Shown here: piece by piece, positions 27,712 through 39,100 of the stretch
Position numbering within the stretch: the first letter of the stretch is position 1
Layout of the letters: each line of letters opens with the position of its first letter
NCBI GenBank assembly: GCA_946486375.1
Contig: CAMLTW010000001.1
Span: forward strand, 372,001-436,000
Source: an uncultured Rikenellaceae bacterium
Lineage (GTDB): Bacteria > Bacteroidota > Bacteroidia > Bacteroidales > Rikenellaceae
Length of the DNA: 64,000 bases
Direction: 5' to 3'
Notes under the pieces: generated by a model
What the model was told of the DNA's origin: nothing
The model's input: the letters and a program-made list of their open reading frames with translations, nothing else
The model's database searches: none
Program-made: the position numbers and the translations under genes

Positions 27712-30153
27712 ATGAAAAGAAATTTCTTGATGGGGCTCGCGGGAGTTGCTCTCCTGTTGACGGGTTGCCAGAAAGGAGAGGGGATTTTCCAGCGTCCCGT
27801 TATCGACGAAGGGGAAGCGGATGCCCACATCACCATCAACGTGGATGGGAACATGATTACGACCTATTCTCCGGCGAGCGAAGATGAAAATCTGGTGCGG
27901 AATTACGACCTGTTCATTTTCGACCAGGCTACTGGACTGTTGGAAGTATATAGAAAGGATATTGCTGCGGCCGGATACGATCCGAACGGACAGAATGCTC
28001 AGGTGGACGAACAGACCGTGAAGGTGCCGACGGGCGGTGCGAAGGCGGTTTACGCCATTGCCAACCGGACGAAAACCGACGGCGCAGCGTCTCCGGTGGA
28101 AATCAACAAGATTGCCTATCCGGAACTGGTGACTACCAAGGATGCGGCAGATGATCCTACCAAGACGGCGACCAAAAAATCCGATTTCCTGTCGGCGGTG
28201 AAGGCTTCGTTGAAAGCCAATGCGGCGATTTTCGAAGTGCCGGTTTCGCCGTTCGTAATGCTCGGTTCCGCTTCGGTGAACGACATCGCCAATCAGAAGG
28301 TGTCCGTTACGCTCTCGCGTCAGGTGGCCAAGCTGGACGTGGTGAACGAAAATCCTTGGGATGGAAGCCAGGGGCTGACTGTGACCTCGGTTCAACTGAA
28401 GCATGTGCCGACCGAACAGTACCTGTTGAACCGGAATTACGATGCGCTGGTGCCGGTTTTCGGAGACTATGCGGCGATTACCGAAGGGTTCCTGACTCCT
28501 TCGGCCAGCGCGGAAGACAAGACCATTCTGAAGGACAAGATTTACCTGTTCTACACGCCTTCAACCAAGACGCTGGACAAGGATTACCAGATCGAAGTGG
28601 TGGTGAAAGGGAAACTGGACGGCAACGGTACCACCGGAACGGACTATGAAGGATCGTTCTACATCACCAACGCCATCAACCCCAATTATCACTACAAGCT
28701 GTTGCTCAAGTACAACGACGAGTCGGTGAGCCAGAAAGTGACCGCCAGCCTGGTGGAAGCCTGGACGGACGGGGATGCGATGAATGCCATGGTAGGGGCC
28801 GTGACCTTGACGGGGGCTCAGTTGGCGGCCAATACGCTGACTTATCCGTTTACGGCGGAATCCAATTATGGGTATGAACTCACTTTTAATACCGATTCCA
28901 AACAGCCGGCTGAACATGAATGGGTGACCGATGCCGCCGGTACGGCGACGACTACCGCTCCGGGATGGGTGGATGTAACCATCGATCAGGATCTGCGGAC
29001 GATCACCGTCAAGACGATCACCGACAACAACAGCAATGACCGGGTGGCCTACCTGCGCATTAAAGCCGGTTCATCCAAGGCGAAAGTCGTTACCATCAAC
29101 CAGATGGGTGCGGCAAGTGCGACCTCCACGATGTTCAACGGTTTGAAGTGGATGAACTATAACCTGGGTGCGACGCTGCCGTGCGAAGAAGCGAACATGG
29201 ACAACTCCGGTACCTACGGGTATTATTACCAGTGGGGTCGGAACCTGCCGTTCCCGACGCTGGGCAACAAGGTTCAGGAAACCGCTGTCGACGGGCCGCT
29301 GGATAAGGCCGGTGTGCTGGATGCGAACTCGAAAGGGTTGTTCATCAAGAATTCGACTTCTCCGTACGACTGGTTTACCAAACCGAACGGCGAGCCTGCT
29401 AACTGGAAGGCCCGCGATAAGGAAATCAACGACGGCGAGGGTACGGAACCTGCTCCGACCGGATGGCGTTTGCCGACCGACTATGAAATCCGCGCCATCA
29501 TGCCGAGCACGTCTGCGCTGGGTACGTGGAATTCCGATGCGGTTTCGGTAACGGACAATGTGACCAACGAAGTGCTGGATGCGACCGGTACGCAGTACAA
29601 GGCGCATTACCTGCGGAGCAAGTATTGCGTGTACGGGATCAAGAAGCAGGGTACTGCCGATGCGTATATGCTGAAGTGGGAGTACAAGCTGATGAACGGC
29701 AAGCGTTACCTGAAGATTACGAAGAAGACGGTAGGTGCCGATGCTTCGTTGTCCGGTATGGACGCCGCTACGGCTGCTGATGCTTTATTGGCTGGAGGTA
29801 CGCAGGAGGAAGTCCTCTTCTTCCCGACTGCGGGCTTCCGGCTCGATTCGTCGGGAGCGTCGATGAGTATCGGTTCCAACGGATACTTTTGGTCGTTATC
29901 GCCTTTCGGCTCGGATGCTATGTATCTGTTAATCGATGACGGTCGGCCGTGCTTGTTCGCGTATTACCGTACCAGGGCTTTTTCATTGCGTTGTGTCCAA
30001 GCGTTTGCGCGGCTTCTCTGGTTTCGGGTCGATCTTCTTCCCGTCTGGGGGGTATCGCCACTACGGTTCGGGAGCGCTGACATACGTCGGTTTCGAAGGG
30101 TATTGTTGGCCTTCTGTGCCGTCGGGTTCCATCGGTTTAAGACTGGGCTATAA
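27712..30153 (+). CDS. fimbrial tip-like lipoprotein with C-terminal FISUMP/C-type-lectin variable domain (expressed copy)
   Basis: 813 codons. Lipobox in MKRNFLMGLAGVALLLTGC. Residues ~30-360 are Mfa-like (LSRQVAKLDVVNENPWDG). About 365-470 is a BACON-like beta domain ending KVVTINQMGAA. About 475-763 is a FISUMP domain (MFNGLKWMNYNLGATLPCEE, GWRLPTDYEIRAIMPS). The last part, residues 703-763 (FFPTAGF to SLRCVQ), is the variable cassette. After RCVQ no stop follows: translation continues about 50 residues through the linker and into the next cassette in a shifted frame, ending at 30153. That tail is probably dispensable. This is the only cassette joined to a start codon and an export signal, so it is the expression site. 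Confidence 0.85.
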   Translation: MKRNFLMGLAGVALLLTGCQKGEGIFQRPVIDEGEADAHITINVDGNMITTYSPASEDENLVRNYDLFIFDQATGLLEVYRKDIAAAGYDPNGQNAQVDEQTVKVPTGGAKAVYAIANRTKTDGAASPVEINKIAYPELVTTKDAADDPTKTATKKSDFLSAVKASLKANAAIFEVPVSPFVMLGSASVNDIANQKVSVTLSRQVAKLDVVNENPWDGSQGLTVTSVQLKHVPTEQYLLNRNYDALVPVFGDYAAITEGFLTPSASAEDKTILKDKIYLFYTPSTKTLDKDYQIEVVVKGKLDGNGTTGTDYEGSFYITNAINPNYHYKLLLKYNDESVSQKVTASLVEAWTDGDAMNAMVGAVTLTGAQLAANTLTYPFTAESNYGYELTFNTDSKQPAEHEWVTDAAGTATTTAPGWVDVTIDQDLRTITVKTITDNNSNDRVAYLRIKAGSSKAKVVTINQMGAASATSTMFNGLKWMNYNLGATLPCEEANMDNSGTYGYYYQWGRNLPFPTLGNKVQETAVDGPLDKAGVLDANSKGLFIKNSTSPYDWFTKPNGEPANWKARDKEINDGEGTEPAPTGWRLPTDYEIRAIMPSTSALGTWNSDAVSVTDNVTNEVLDATGTQYKAHYLRSKYCVYGIKKQGTADAYMLKWEYKLMNGKRYLKITKKTVGADASLSGMDAATAADALLAGGTQEEVLFFPTAGFRLDSSGASMSIGSNGYFWSLSPFGSDAMYLLIDDGRPCLFAYYRTRAFSLRCVQAFARLLWFRVDLLPVWGVSPLRFGSADIRRFRRVLLAFCAVGFHRFKTGL
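29818..30000 (+). repeat. cassette 0: variable-domain cassette at the expression site
   Basis: It starts at the box TTCTTCCCGACTGCGGG (FFPTAG) and ends at TTGCGTTGTGTCCAA (LRCVQ). It has the same boundaries and length (~183 bp) as the silent cassettes that follow. The peptide includes IGSNGYFWSLSPFGSDAMYLL, the pattern G-S-x-G-x-x-W-S seen in DGR-type variable regions. The next cassette begins about 33 bp later. Confidence 0.85.
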
Positions 30154-33100
30154 CGGTTCGTACGTATGTTTCGTCGAGAACTATCGCTCGATCGGCTTCA
30201 ACCTGCGTTGTGTCCAAGAATTTGCGCGGAAACTGTTTCGGGAGAGTTTCTTCCCGTCTGTGGGGTACCTTAATTATCCGTCGGGGGAACTGAGGACTGT
30301 CGGTTCCAGCGGGTTCTGGTGGTCGTCGTCCGTTCTCGCGTACGATGGCGGCTATCTGTCTGTTACGTCATCCCAGATCTGCCTGCAGTTCTATGCGCGT
30401 GCGAATGGCATTCCGGTGCGTTGTGTCCAAGCGTTTACAGGCTCTGTTTCGGGATTCTTCTTCCCGTCTGCGGGGTGCCGGCATAGCGTGTCCGGAGCGC
30501 TGGAGTATATTGGTGCGGATGGCGATTGTTGGTTGTCTTCCGTTTCCGGATCCTCTGCTTTTCGTATGTTTTACGATGGGGCGTCTTTGTACCTCGGGGC
30601 CTTGACTCGCACTCGCGGTTATTCGTTGCGTTGTGTCCAAGCACTTGCATGGAATCTGTTTCGGGATGGATTCTTCCCGTCTGCGGGATACCGTCATCGG
30701 GATACGGGAGAGGTGTCGGGTGTCGGTCCCGTCGGGGGTTTTTGGTCGATATCCGTTTTGGAGTACGATGCCGGCTACCTGTCTACTACGTCGGTACAGC
30801 TCTGCCTTCAGTTCTATGCGCGTGCGAATGGCCTTATGGTGCGTTGTGTCCAAGCGTTTACGGATTCTGTTTCGGGAGGATTTCTTCCCGACTGCGGGGT
30901 ACCGTCACCGTGAAACGGGAGCGCAGGCGGGCGTCGGTGTCGAAGGGATTTTCTCGTCTTTCTCCGTGTCCGGGACTTACGGCTGGCATCTTTATTTTCA
31001 CGGTGCTTATGCGTGCCTCAATGCACTCAGTCGTACGTTCTGCTTTCCGTTGCGTTGTGTCCAAGCATTTACACGTTCTGTTGCGGAATGGCCTTCTTCC
31101 CGTCTGCGGGGCTTCGCCTCCGGGAGACCGGAGCGTTGGCGGGAGTCAATACCAGCGGATATTATTGGTCGTTGTCGCCTTCGGGGACGAATGCCCGATA
31201 CATGGAGTTTCACGGTTCGTCTTCAGTTGTCGGTACGAGTGCCCGTTCGATCGGCTTTCCGTTGCGTTGTGTCCAAGCGTTTGCGGATTCTGTTTCGGGA
31301 TGGATTCTTCCCGTCTGCGGGGTATCTTCCCCGGGATACGGGAGTTCTGACGGGCGTCGGTTCCTGGGGGCAGTGCTGGTCATCTTCACCGATGGGTAGC
31401 GATGCTTGCTATTTGGAGTTACAGCCCCCTACGGGTTACTTGCGGATTTTCTCTCGTTCGTATGCCTTTCTGTTGCGTTGTGTCCAAGCGTTTACGGGTT
31501 CTGTTTCGGGAAGGTTTTCTTCCCGTCTGCGGGGCTTTGCTACCGGGAAACGGGAGCGCCCGCGAACGTCGGTTCCAATTGTTACGCATGGTCTTCATCG
31601 CCTTCGGGGACGGTTGCCCGGAATGCGGAGTTTCACGGTTCGTATGTGGTTCTCGGCTCGAATAGCCGTTCGAGTGGTTTTTCGCTGCGTTGTGTCCAAG
31701 CGTTTACGGGTTCTGTTTCGGGAGGGTTTCTTCCCGTCTGCGGGGCTTTGCCTCCGGGATACGGGAGCGCTGACGAATGTCGGTTCCGAAGGAAACGTTT
31801 GGTCTTCGATGCGTGAGGGCACGTACGGTTTCCGGTTGATTTTCAACAGCGCGTTTACGGCTTCCAACGGAACGAACCGTTCGTACTGCTTTCCATTGCG
31901 TTGTGTCCAAGCGTTTGCAGATTCTGTTTCGGGAGAGCTTCTTCCCGTCTGCGGGGTACCGGTACCGGATATCGGGAGCACTGGCGAGCGTCGGTTCCGA
32001 AGGGTATTTTTGGTTGTTGCCACCTTCGGGCTGGAATTCGCACTTACTGTTCTTCAGCTCGTCCCATGTGTACCTCAATGGGTCGTACCGTACGCATGGT
32101 TTTTCGCTGCGTTGTGTCCAAGCACTTGCAGGCTTCTGTTTCGGATCGGTCTTCTTCCCGGCTGCGGGGTTCCGTCCCCGGGATACGGGGGCGCTGGCGA
32201 GTGTCGGCTCCGAAGGGATCGTCTGGACTGCTTCGCCTTCGGAGGCTTCTGGCCGGTTCCTCGATTTCCTCGGTTCTTACGTATGCTTTCAAATGAGTGG
32301 CCGCCGTGCGAGTAGTTGTTCGTTGCGTTGTGTCCAAGAACTTGCATGGATTCTGTTTAGGGAAGGTTTCTTCCCGTCTACGGGTTACCGACACTATACG
32401 ACGGGAGCGCTGCCGAGCATGGGTTCTCTGGGGTACTTTTGGCCGTTGTCGCCTGCGGGTGCGAATGCGTATTTCTGGTGTTTCGGTTCGTCCGGCGTAT
32501 CCCTCACTACGGCGTACCGTGCCTATGGCCTGAGTTTGCGTTGTGTCCAAGCGTTTACGGATTCTGTTTGGAGATGGTTTCTTCCCGTCTGCGGGGGTTC
32601 GATACCGTGAGACGGGATTGCTGTCTGCTGTCGGTTCCACCGGGTATTATTGGTCGTTGTTGCCTTTGGATACGAATGCTCGGTACCTGTGTTTCGGTGA
32701 CTCCGATCTGTGTATGCGGTCATACTCTCGTTCAAGCGCATTTCCGTTGCGTTGTGTCCAAGCGTTTGCGGATTCTGTTTCGGGACGGTCTTCTTCCCGT
32801 CTGCGGGGTATCGGCATTACCGTACGGTAGTGCTGATGGCTGCCGGTTCCGAAGGTGCCTTTTGGTCTGCGATTCAGGTTGGTTCGGACGGCTTTCGATT
32901 GGTGTCTCATGATATGTTTGCGGCTTCTAACGGGACGTATCGTGTAATCGGCATACCGTTGCGTTGTGTCCAAGAATTTGCACGGCATTTGTTTCAGGCC
33001 GATTTTCTTCCCGTCTGCGGGGTACCGGTATTGTGCGACGGGAGCGCTGACGGATGTCGGTCTCAATGGCTATGCTTGGTCTTCGTTACCTTTGGATTCG

Positions 33101-36100
33101 GGAAGTGCCCGGTTCCGATTTGTCGATTCCGATGTCGCCTTTAGCAGCCTCCAACGTTCTTACGGTTTTCCGTTGCGTTGTGTCCAAGCGTTTGCAGGTT
33201 CTGTTTCGGGACGGTCTTCTTCCCGTCTGCGGGGTACCTTTATTACACGATGGGGACATTGTCGTTCGTCGGTGCGGTGGGATCTTTCTGGTCAGGGCTT
33301 TCGGGAGGAACAGACGCGTTTCGTCCGCGTTTTGCAGATGACAGCGTTATTGTGGGTACGATGTTGCGTGCTTACGGTTTTCCGTTGCGTTGTGTCCAAG
33401 AACTTACTCGGAATTTGTTTCGGTTGGGTTTTCTTCCCGTCTGCGGGGTTCCGGCATTATTCGTCGGGAGCACTGACGAGCGTTGGTGCCGGCGGGTATC
33501 TTTGGTCGACGTTTGTTTCCGATTGCGATGCGGGCTATCTCTACTTTAGTTCTCCCTATGCCTATCTGCAGTTTTATTCGCGGGGTTACGGCTTATCGTT
33601 GCGTTGTGTCCAAGCGTTTGCAAACTCTGTTGCAAGGAACTTCTTCCCGTCTGCGGGGAGCCTGCCTCGGGATACGGGAGCGCCGACGGGAATCGGTTCT
33701 AACGGTTACGGTTGGTCATCGGTGTCTGAAGGTGCGAGTGGTTATCGTTTTCTTTTTTACGGTGCTTTCGCCGCCTCTTATGACTCTCCCCGGTCATACG
33801 GTTTAGCGTTGCGTTGTGTCCAAGCGTTTGCAAACTCTGTTGCAAGGAACTTTTTCCCGCCTGCGGGATATCGTCGAGCTGGTGGCGGAGAATTGTCGAG
33901 CGTCGGTTCCTGGGGCGAGTATTGGGCGTCTTCTCCGATAGGAGCTGAAGGCTGTTATTTGGAGTTGCAGCCCACTGCGGGTTATTTGCGGATCAACTAT
34001 CGAGCGTTCGCATTTTCGTTGCGTTGTGTCCAAGCGTTTGCAGATTCTGTTTCGGGAAGGTTTCTTCCCGTCTGCGGGGCATCGGCACTACGCGACGGGA
34101 ATAATGACGAGCGTTGGTTCCGTTGGGCTATGCTGGTCTTCGGTACCGTCCGGTTCCAATGTTGTCAGATTGGGCTATGATGACGGGGGTGTTTGTTACT
34201 ACGCGCTCTATCGTACGGGAGGCTTTCTGTTGCGTTGTGTCCAAGAACTTGCACCGAATCTGTTTCTGGAGAGAGTTTTTTCCGTCTGCGGGGTTCCGGT
34301 GCTATTCGTCAGGAGTGCTGTCGAGCGTCGGTTCCGAAGGAGACTGCTGGTCTTTTGTTCCGTCGGGTTCCATGGGTGTAAGTTTGAGTTATTTCAGTTC
34401 CTGCGTTTGTTTCGGCGTGTATGGGCGTTCGTATGGTTTCAGTTTGCGTTGTGTCCAAGAACTTGCATAGAATCTGTTTGAGATCGTCCTTCTTCCCGTC
34501 TGCGGGGCATCGGCACTACGCGACGGGAATAATGACGAGCGTTGGTTCCGTTGGGCTATGCTGGTCTTCTGTACCGTCCGGTTCCAATGTTGTCAGATTG
34601 GGTTATGACGACGGGGGCGTTTGTTACTACGCGCTCTATCGTACGGGCGGCTTTCTGTTGCGTTGTGTCCAAGCGTTTACGATTCTGTTTCGGAATGGCC
34701 TTCTTCCCGTCTGCGGGGTACCGTAGTACTGCCACAGGAGCACTGTCGAGCACCGGCTATGTCGGTTGTTATTGGTCGCTTTGGCCTTCGGGGACGTATA
34801 CCCTGTATCTGTATTTCGGTGGTACCGAGGTGTATTTGTTGTCGTACGCTCGTGCAAATGGCTTTGTTTTGCGTTGTGTCCAAGCGTTTGCGGATTCTGT
34901 TTCAAGAGGGTCTTCTTCCCGTCTGCGGGGCTTCGCCTCCGGGAGACGGGAGCGTTGTCGGGTGTCGGTTCCTACGGGTATTATTGGTCGCTGTCGTCTT
35001 CGGGGACGAATGCCCGGAATGTGGGGTTTCTCGGTTCGTCTTCGGTTGTCGGTACTAGTGCCCGTCCGATCGGCTTTTCGTTGCGTTGTGTCCAAGCGTT
35101 TACGGATTCTGTTTCGGAATGGCCTTCTTCCCGTCTGCAGGGTACCGGAGCAATACGGGGGGAATGCTGGCGTACGTCGGTTCCGAAGAGTACTGCTGGT
35201 CTTTTGTTCCGTCGGGTTCCGGTAGTGTGAGACTGGGCTATAGCGGTTCGTACGTTTGTTTCAACGCGACCTATCGTGCGTTCGGCTTTGCGGTGCGTTG
35301 TGTCCAAGAATTTGCACGGCATTTGTTTCGGGACGGTTTTCTTCCCGTCTGCGGGGCTTCACGGCAGCAGTGCGGGAGCACTGACAGACGTCGGTTTCAA
35401 TGGATACGGTTGGGCATCTTCGTCTTTGGGCTTGTATTCGTACTTCTTGTATGTCTACTCGTCCGGCGTATATATCGGTGCTACGAGCCGTGCGCACGGC
35501 TTTGCGTTGCGTTGTGTCCAAGAATTTACGGGTTGTTCGGGAGCACTTCCCGTCTGCGGGGCATCGTTCTTATGCGACGGGAATGCCGGCAGATGTCAGC
35601 ACCTGGGGGTATTTTTGGTCATTGTCGTCTTCAGGTTCGCATCCGTGCTTCCTGTACTTCAATTCGTCCTACCTGTGCTTCAGTACGACAGCCCGTTCTT
35701 ACGGTTTTACGGTGCGTTGTGTCCAAGCGTTTGCAGAATTCTGTTTTGGGGATGGTTTCTTCCCGTCTGCGGGGTTCCGGCGCTATTCGTCAGGAGTGCT
35801 GTCAAGCGTCGGTTCCAACGGTTATGCCTGGTCATCGTCGTCTTCGGATCCGCATGCCTGGACTGTTGAGTTTCATGGTTCTTATACGGTTCTCGGGTCG
35901 CTTTTCCGTGCGTTCGGTTTTACGTTGCGTTGTGTCCAAGCATTTACACGTTCTGTTGCGGAATGGCCTTCTTCCCGTCTGTGGGGTTGTGCCACCGGGA
36001 GTCGGGAGCGTTTGTGAATGTCGGTTCCAGCGGATATTTTTGGTCGTCGTCCGTTTCAATGCCGTATTCCTGGTGGTTGGAGTTCCAGGGGGCGTACGCC

Positions 36101-39100
36101 TACGTGCGCGCGAGTAACCGTACGAACGGCTTTACAGTGCGTTGTGTCCAAGCATTTGCACGGAATCTGTTTCGGGATGAATTTTTTCCCGTCTGCGGGG
36201 ACCCTGCACTATTCGACAGGAGCGCTGACGCTTGTTGGTTCTGTCGGTTATTCCTGGTTATCGATGTCTTGGGATATGAACTCGTGTTTCTTGTCCATTG
36301 GCACCTCTTTTGTGTACCAGGGGCCGACATTCCGTTCGAGCGGTTTCAGCTTGCGTTGTGTCCAAGAAATTACATGGGGCGGTTTTCTTCCCGTCTGCGG
36401 GTTTCCGGAACGATACGACGGGAGCGCCGGAGTACGTTGGTACGGATGGTGATTATTGGTTGTCTTCCGTTTCCGGGTCGGTTGCTCCGCATCTGTTTTT
36501 TGATGCTGCGAGTTCGTATGTGCGTGGCTATCGTCGTGCCCGCGGCTTCGGTTTGCGTTGTGTCCAAGAACTTGCACGGAATCTGTTTCGGGATGATTTT
36601 CTTCCCGCCTGCGGGGTATCGTTTCAGCACGTCGGGAACGTTGGCAGTCGTCGGTTCCGAAGGTCATGTTTGGTCTTCGCTTCTTTCGGGTACGAGCAGT
36701 TGTCGGCTTGCTTTCCGCAGTGTTGGCGTAGGTTCCGACGGGGTGGTTCGCGCGTATGGTTTTATTTTGCGTTGTGTCCAAGAAATTACATGGGGCGGTT
36801 TTCTTCCCGTCTGCGGGGTACCGGAGCAATACGGCGGGAACGCTGGCGAGTATCGGTTCCAATGGTTATGTTTGGGTCGCTATTATTTCGTCGCCGAATG
36901 CTCCGGGCCTGTTTTTTGACAGCGCGAATTCGTATTTGAGCAGCCATTTTCGTTCCCGCGCTTGTGCGTTGCGTTGTGTCCAAGAACTTGCACGAATCTG
37001 TTTCCGGATAGTCTCTTCCCGTCTGCGGGGTATCGGAGCAATACGGCGGGAACGTTGGCGAGTATCGGTTCCAATGGTTATGTTTGGGTCGCCGTTATTT
37101 CGTCACCGAATGCTCCGGGCCTGTTTTTTGACAGTGCGAATTCGTATTTGAGCAGCCATTTTCGTTCCCGCGCTTGTGCGTTGCGTTGTGTCCAAGCATT
37201 TGCACGGATTCTGTTTCGGGAAAGCTTCTTCCCGTCGTCTGCGGGGTACCGTCGCTACAGTTCGGGAGTGCTGTCGAGCGCGGGTTCCGAAGGGTACTGT
37301 TGGTCTTCGATGCGGTTGACTGCCGATGGTGTAACACTGGTCTCTATCGGTTCGAGCGTTTGTGTCAGTTCAAGCTACCGTACCAGCGGCTTCATGTTGC
37401 GTTGTGTCCAAGAACTTGCACGAATCTGTTTCCGGATAGTTTCTTCCCGTCTGCGGGGTTTCGCGACCGCGTTACGGGAGCGCGGGGGATTGTCGGTACC
37501 GACGGTGACATCTGGTCTTCCGTCGTTTCAGGTGTGCACGGTTACCGGTTGATATTCTATGGTGCGACCGTTTGCGGTGCAGGAACGGACCGTACGTACG
37601 CTTTCAACTTGCGTTGTGTCCAAGTATTTACGAGTTCTGTTTCGAGAAGGGTTTCTTCCCGTCTGCGGGGTATCGTCGCGGCACTTCGGGTGAATTGTCG
37701 AGTGTCGGTTCGAGCGGTTACGCTTGGTCTTGGTTGACTTCAGGCGCAAGCACCCTATGCATAGAGTTTCATGCTTCGTATGCTGTCTTCGGCGTTGGCT
37801 ACCGTTCGTTCGGTTTCATTTTGCGTTGTGTCCAAGAACTTACATGGAATCTGTTTGGGGGACGGCTTCTTCCCGTCTGCGGGGTTCCGGCATCATTCGT
37901 CGGCGGTGCCGACGAATGTCGGTTCCAATGGGTATGTTTGGTCGTTGTCCCCTTCGGGTACGTCTTCGTCCTTCTTGTACTTTGGCTCGCCCAATGTATA
38001 CTTTACTTCGGTATACCGTGCGTTCGGTTTCATTTTGCGTTGTGTCCAAGAACTTACATGGGATCTGTTCGGGGATGGTTTCTTCCCGGTTGCGGGGTTC
38101 CGGAACAATTCGACGGGAGCGTCGACGACTGTCGGTGCCAATGGTTATTATTGGTCGTCGTCCGTTTCGGCGCAGTACTCCTGGTGGTTGGAGTTCCAGA
38201 GCTCGTATGCCTTCATGTACGCGTACAGTCGTTCGCGCGGTTTTGCGTTGCGTTGTGTCCAAGCGTTTACAGGCTCTGTTTCGGGATGGTTCTTCCCGGC
38301 TGCGGGGTATCGCAGCCGGGAGGCGGGAACGCCGTCTGCTGTCGGTTCCAACTGTAATGTCTGGTCGTCGTGCGTTTCCGGTACTGTTGCAGGGTATGCC
38401 TATTTTAGCGATCCTGTTGTTTGTCTGCAGTTCGGATCGCGTGGTTACAGCTTATCATTGCGTTGTGTCCAAGCGTTTACAGGCTCTGTTTCGGGATTCT
38501 TCTTCCCGTCTGCGGGGTATCGCACGCTTGAGACGGGAACGCAGGTGAGTGGCGGTTCCTGGGGCGTATACTGTGCTTCTTCTCCGATGGGAATTAGTGG
38601 ATGCTATTTGGAGTTGCAGCCTGCTACGTGTTATTTGCGGTTCAACCATCGGTCTTTCGGCTTTTCGTTGCGTTGTGTCCAAGCGTTTACAGGCTCTGTT
38701 TGCCGGGAGGTTTTCTTCCCGTCTGCGGGGTATCGGCACATTGCGTCGGGCACGCCGACGAATGTCGGTGCTGAAGGTTTTGTCTGGTCTCCGATCTGCG
38801 TGGATGCGAGTGGTTTCCGATTAGTCTTTAATCGTTCGTTAATTGCTTCGGAGGGCTCATACCGTGCGTTCGGTTTCAGTTTGCGTTGTGTCCAAGAATT
38901 TGCACGAAATCTGTTTCGGGATTCTTCTTCCCGTCTGCGGGATACCGTATTAATACGACGGGAGTGTCGGTGAGTACCGGTTCCAATATTTGTTGCTGGT
39001 CGTCGGCTCCCTTGCTCACGAGTTCGGCTTTCTTGTTCGCGTATTCATCCGGTGTGTCTTGCAATCTGTCGCATCGGGTAAGCGGTTTTGCGTTGCGTTG

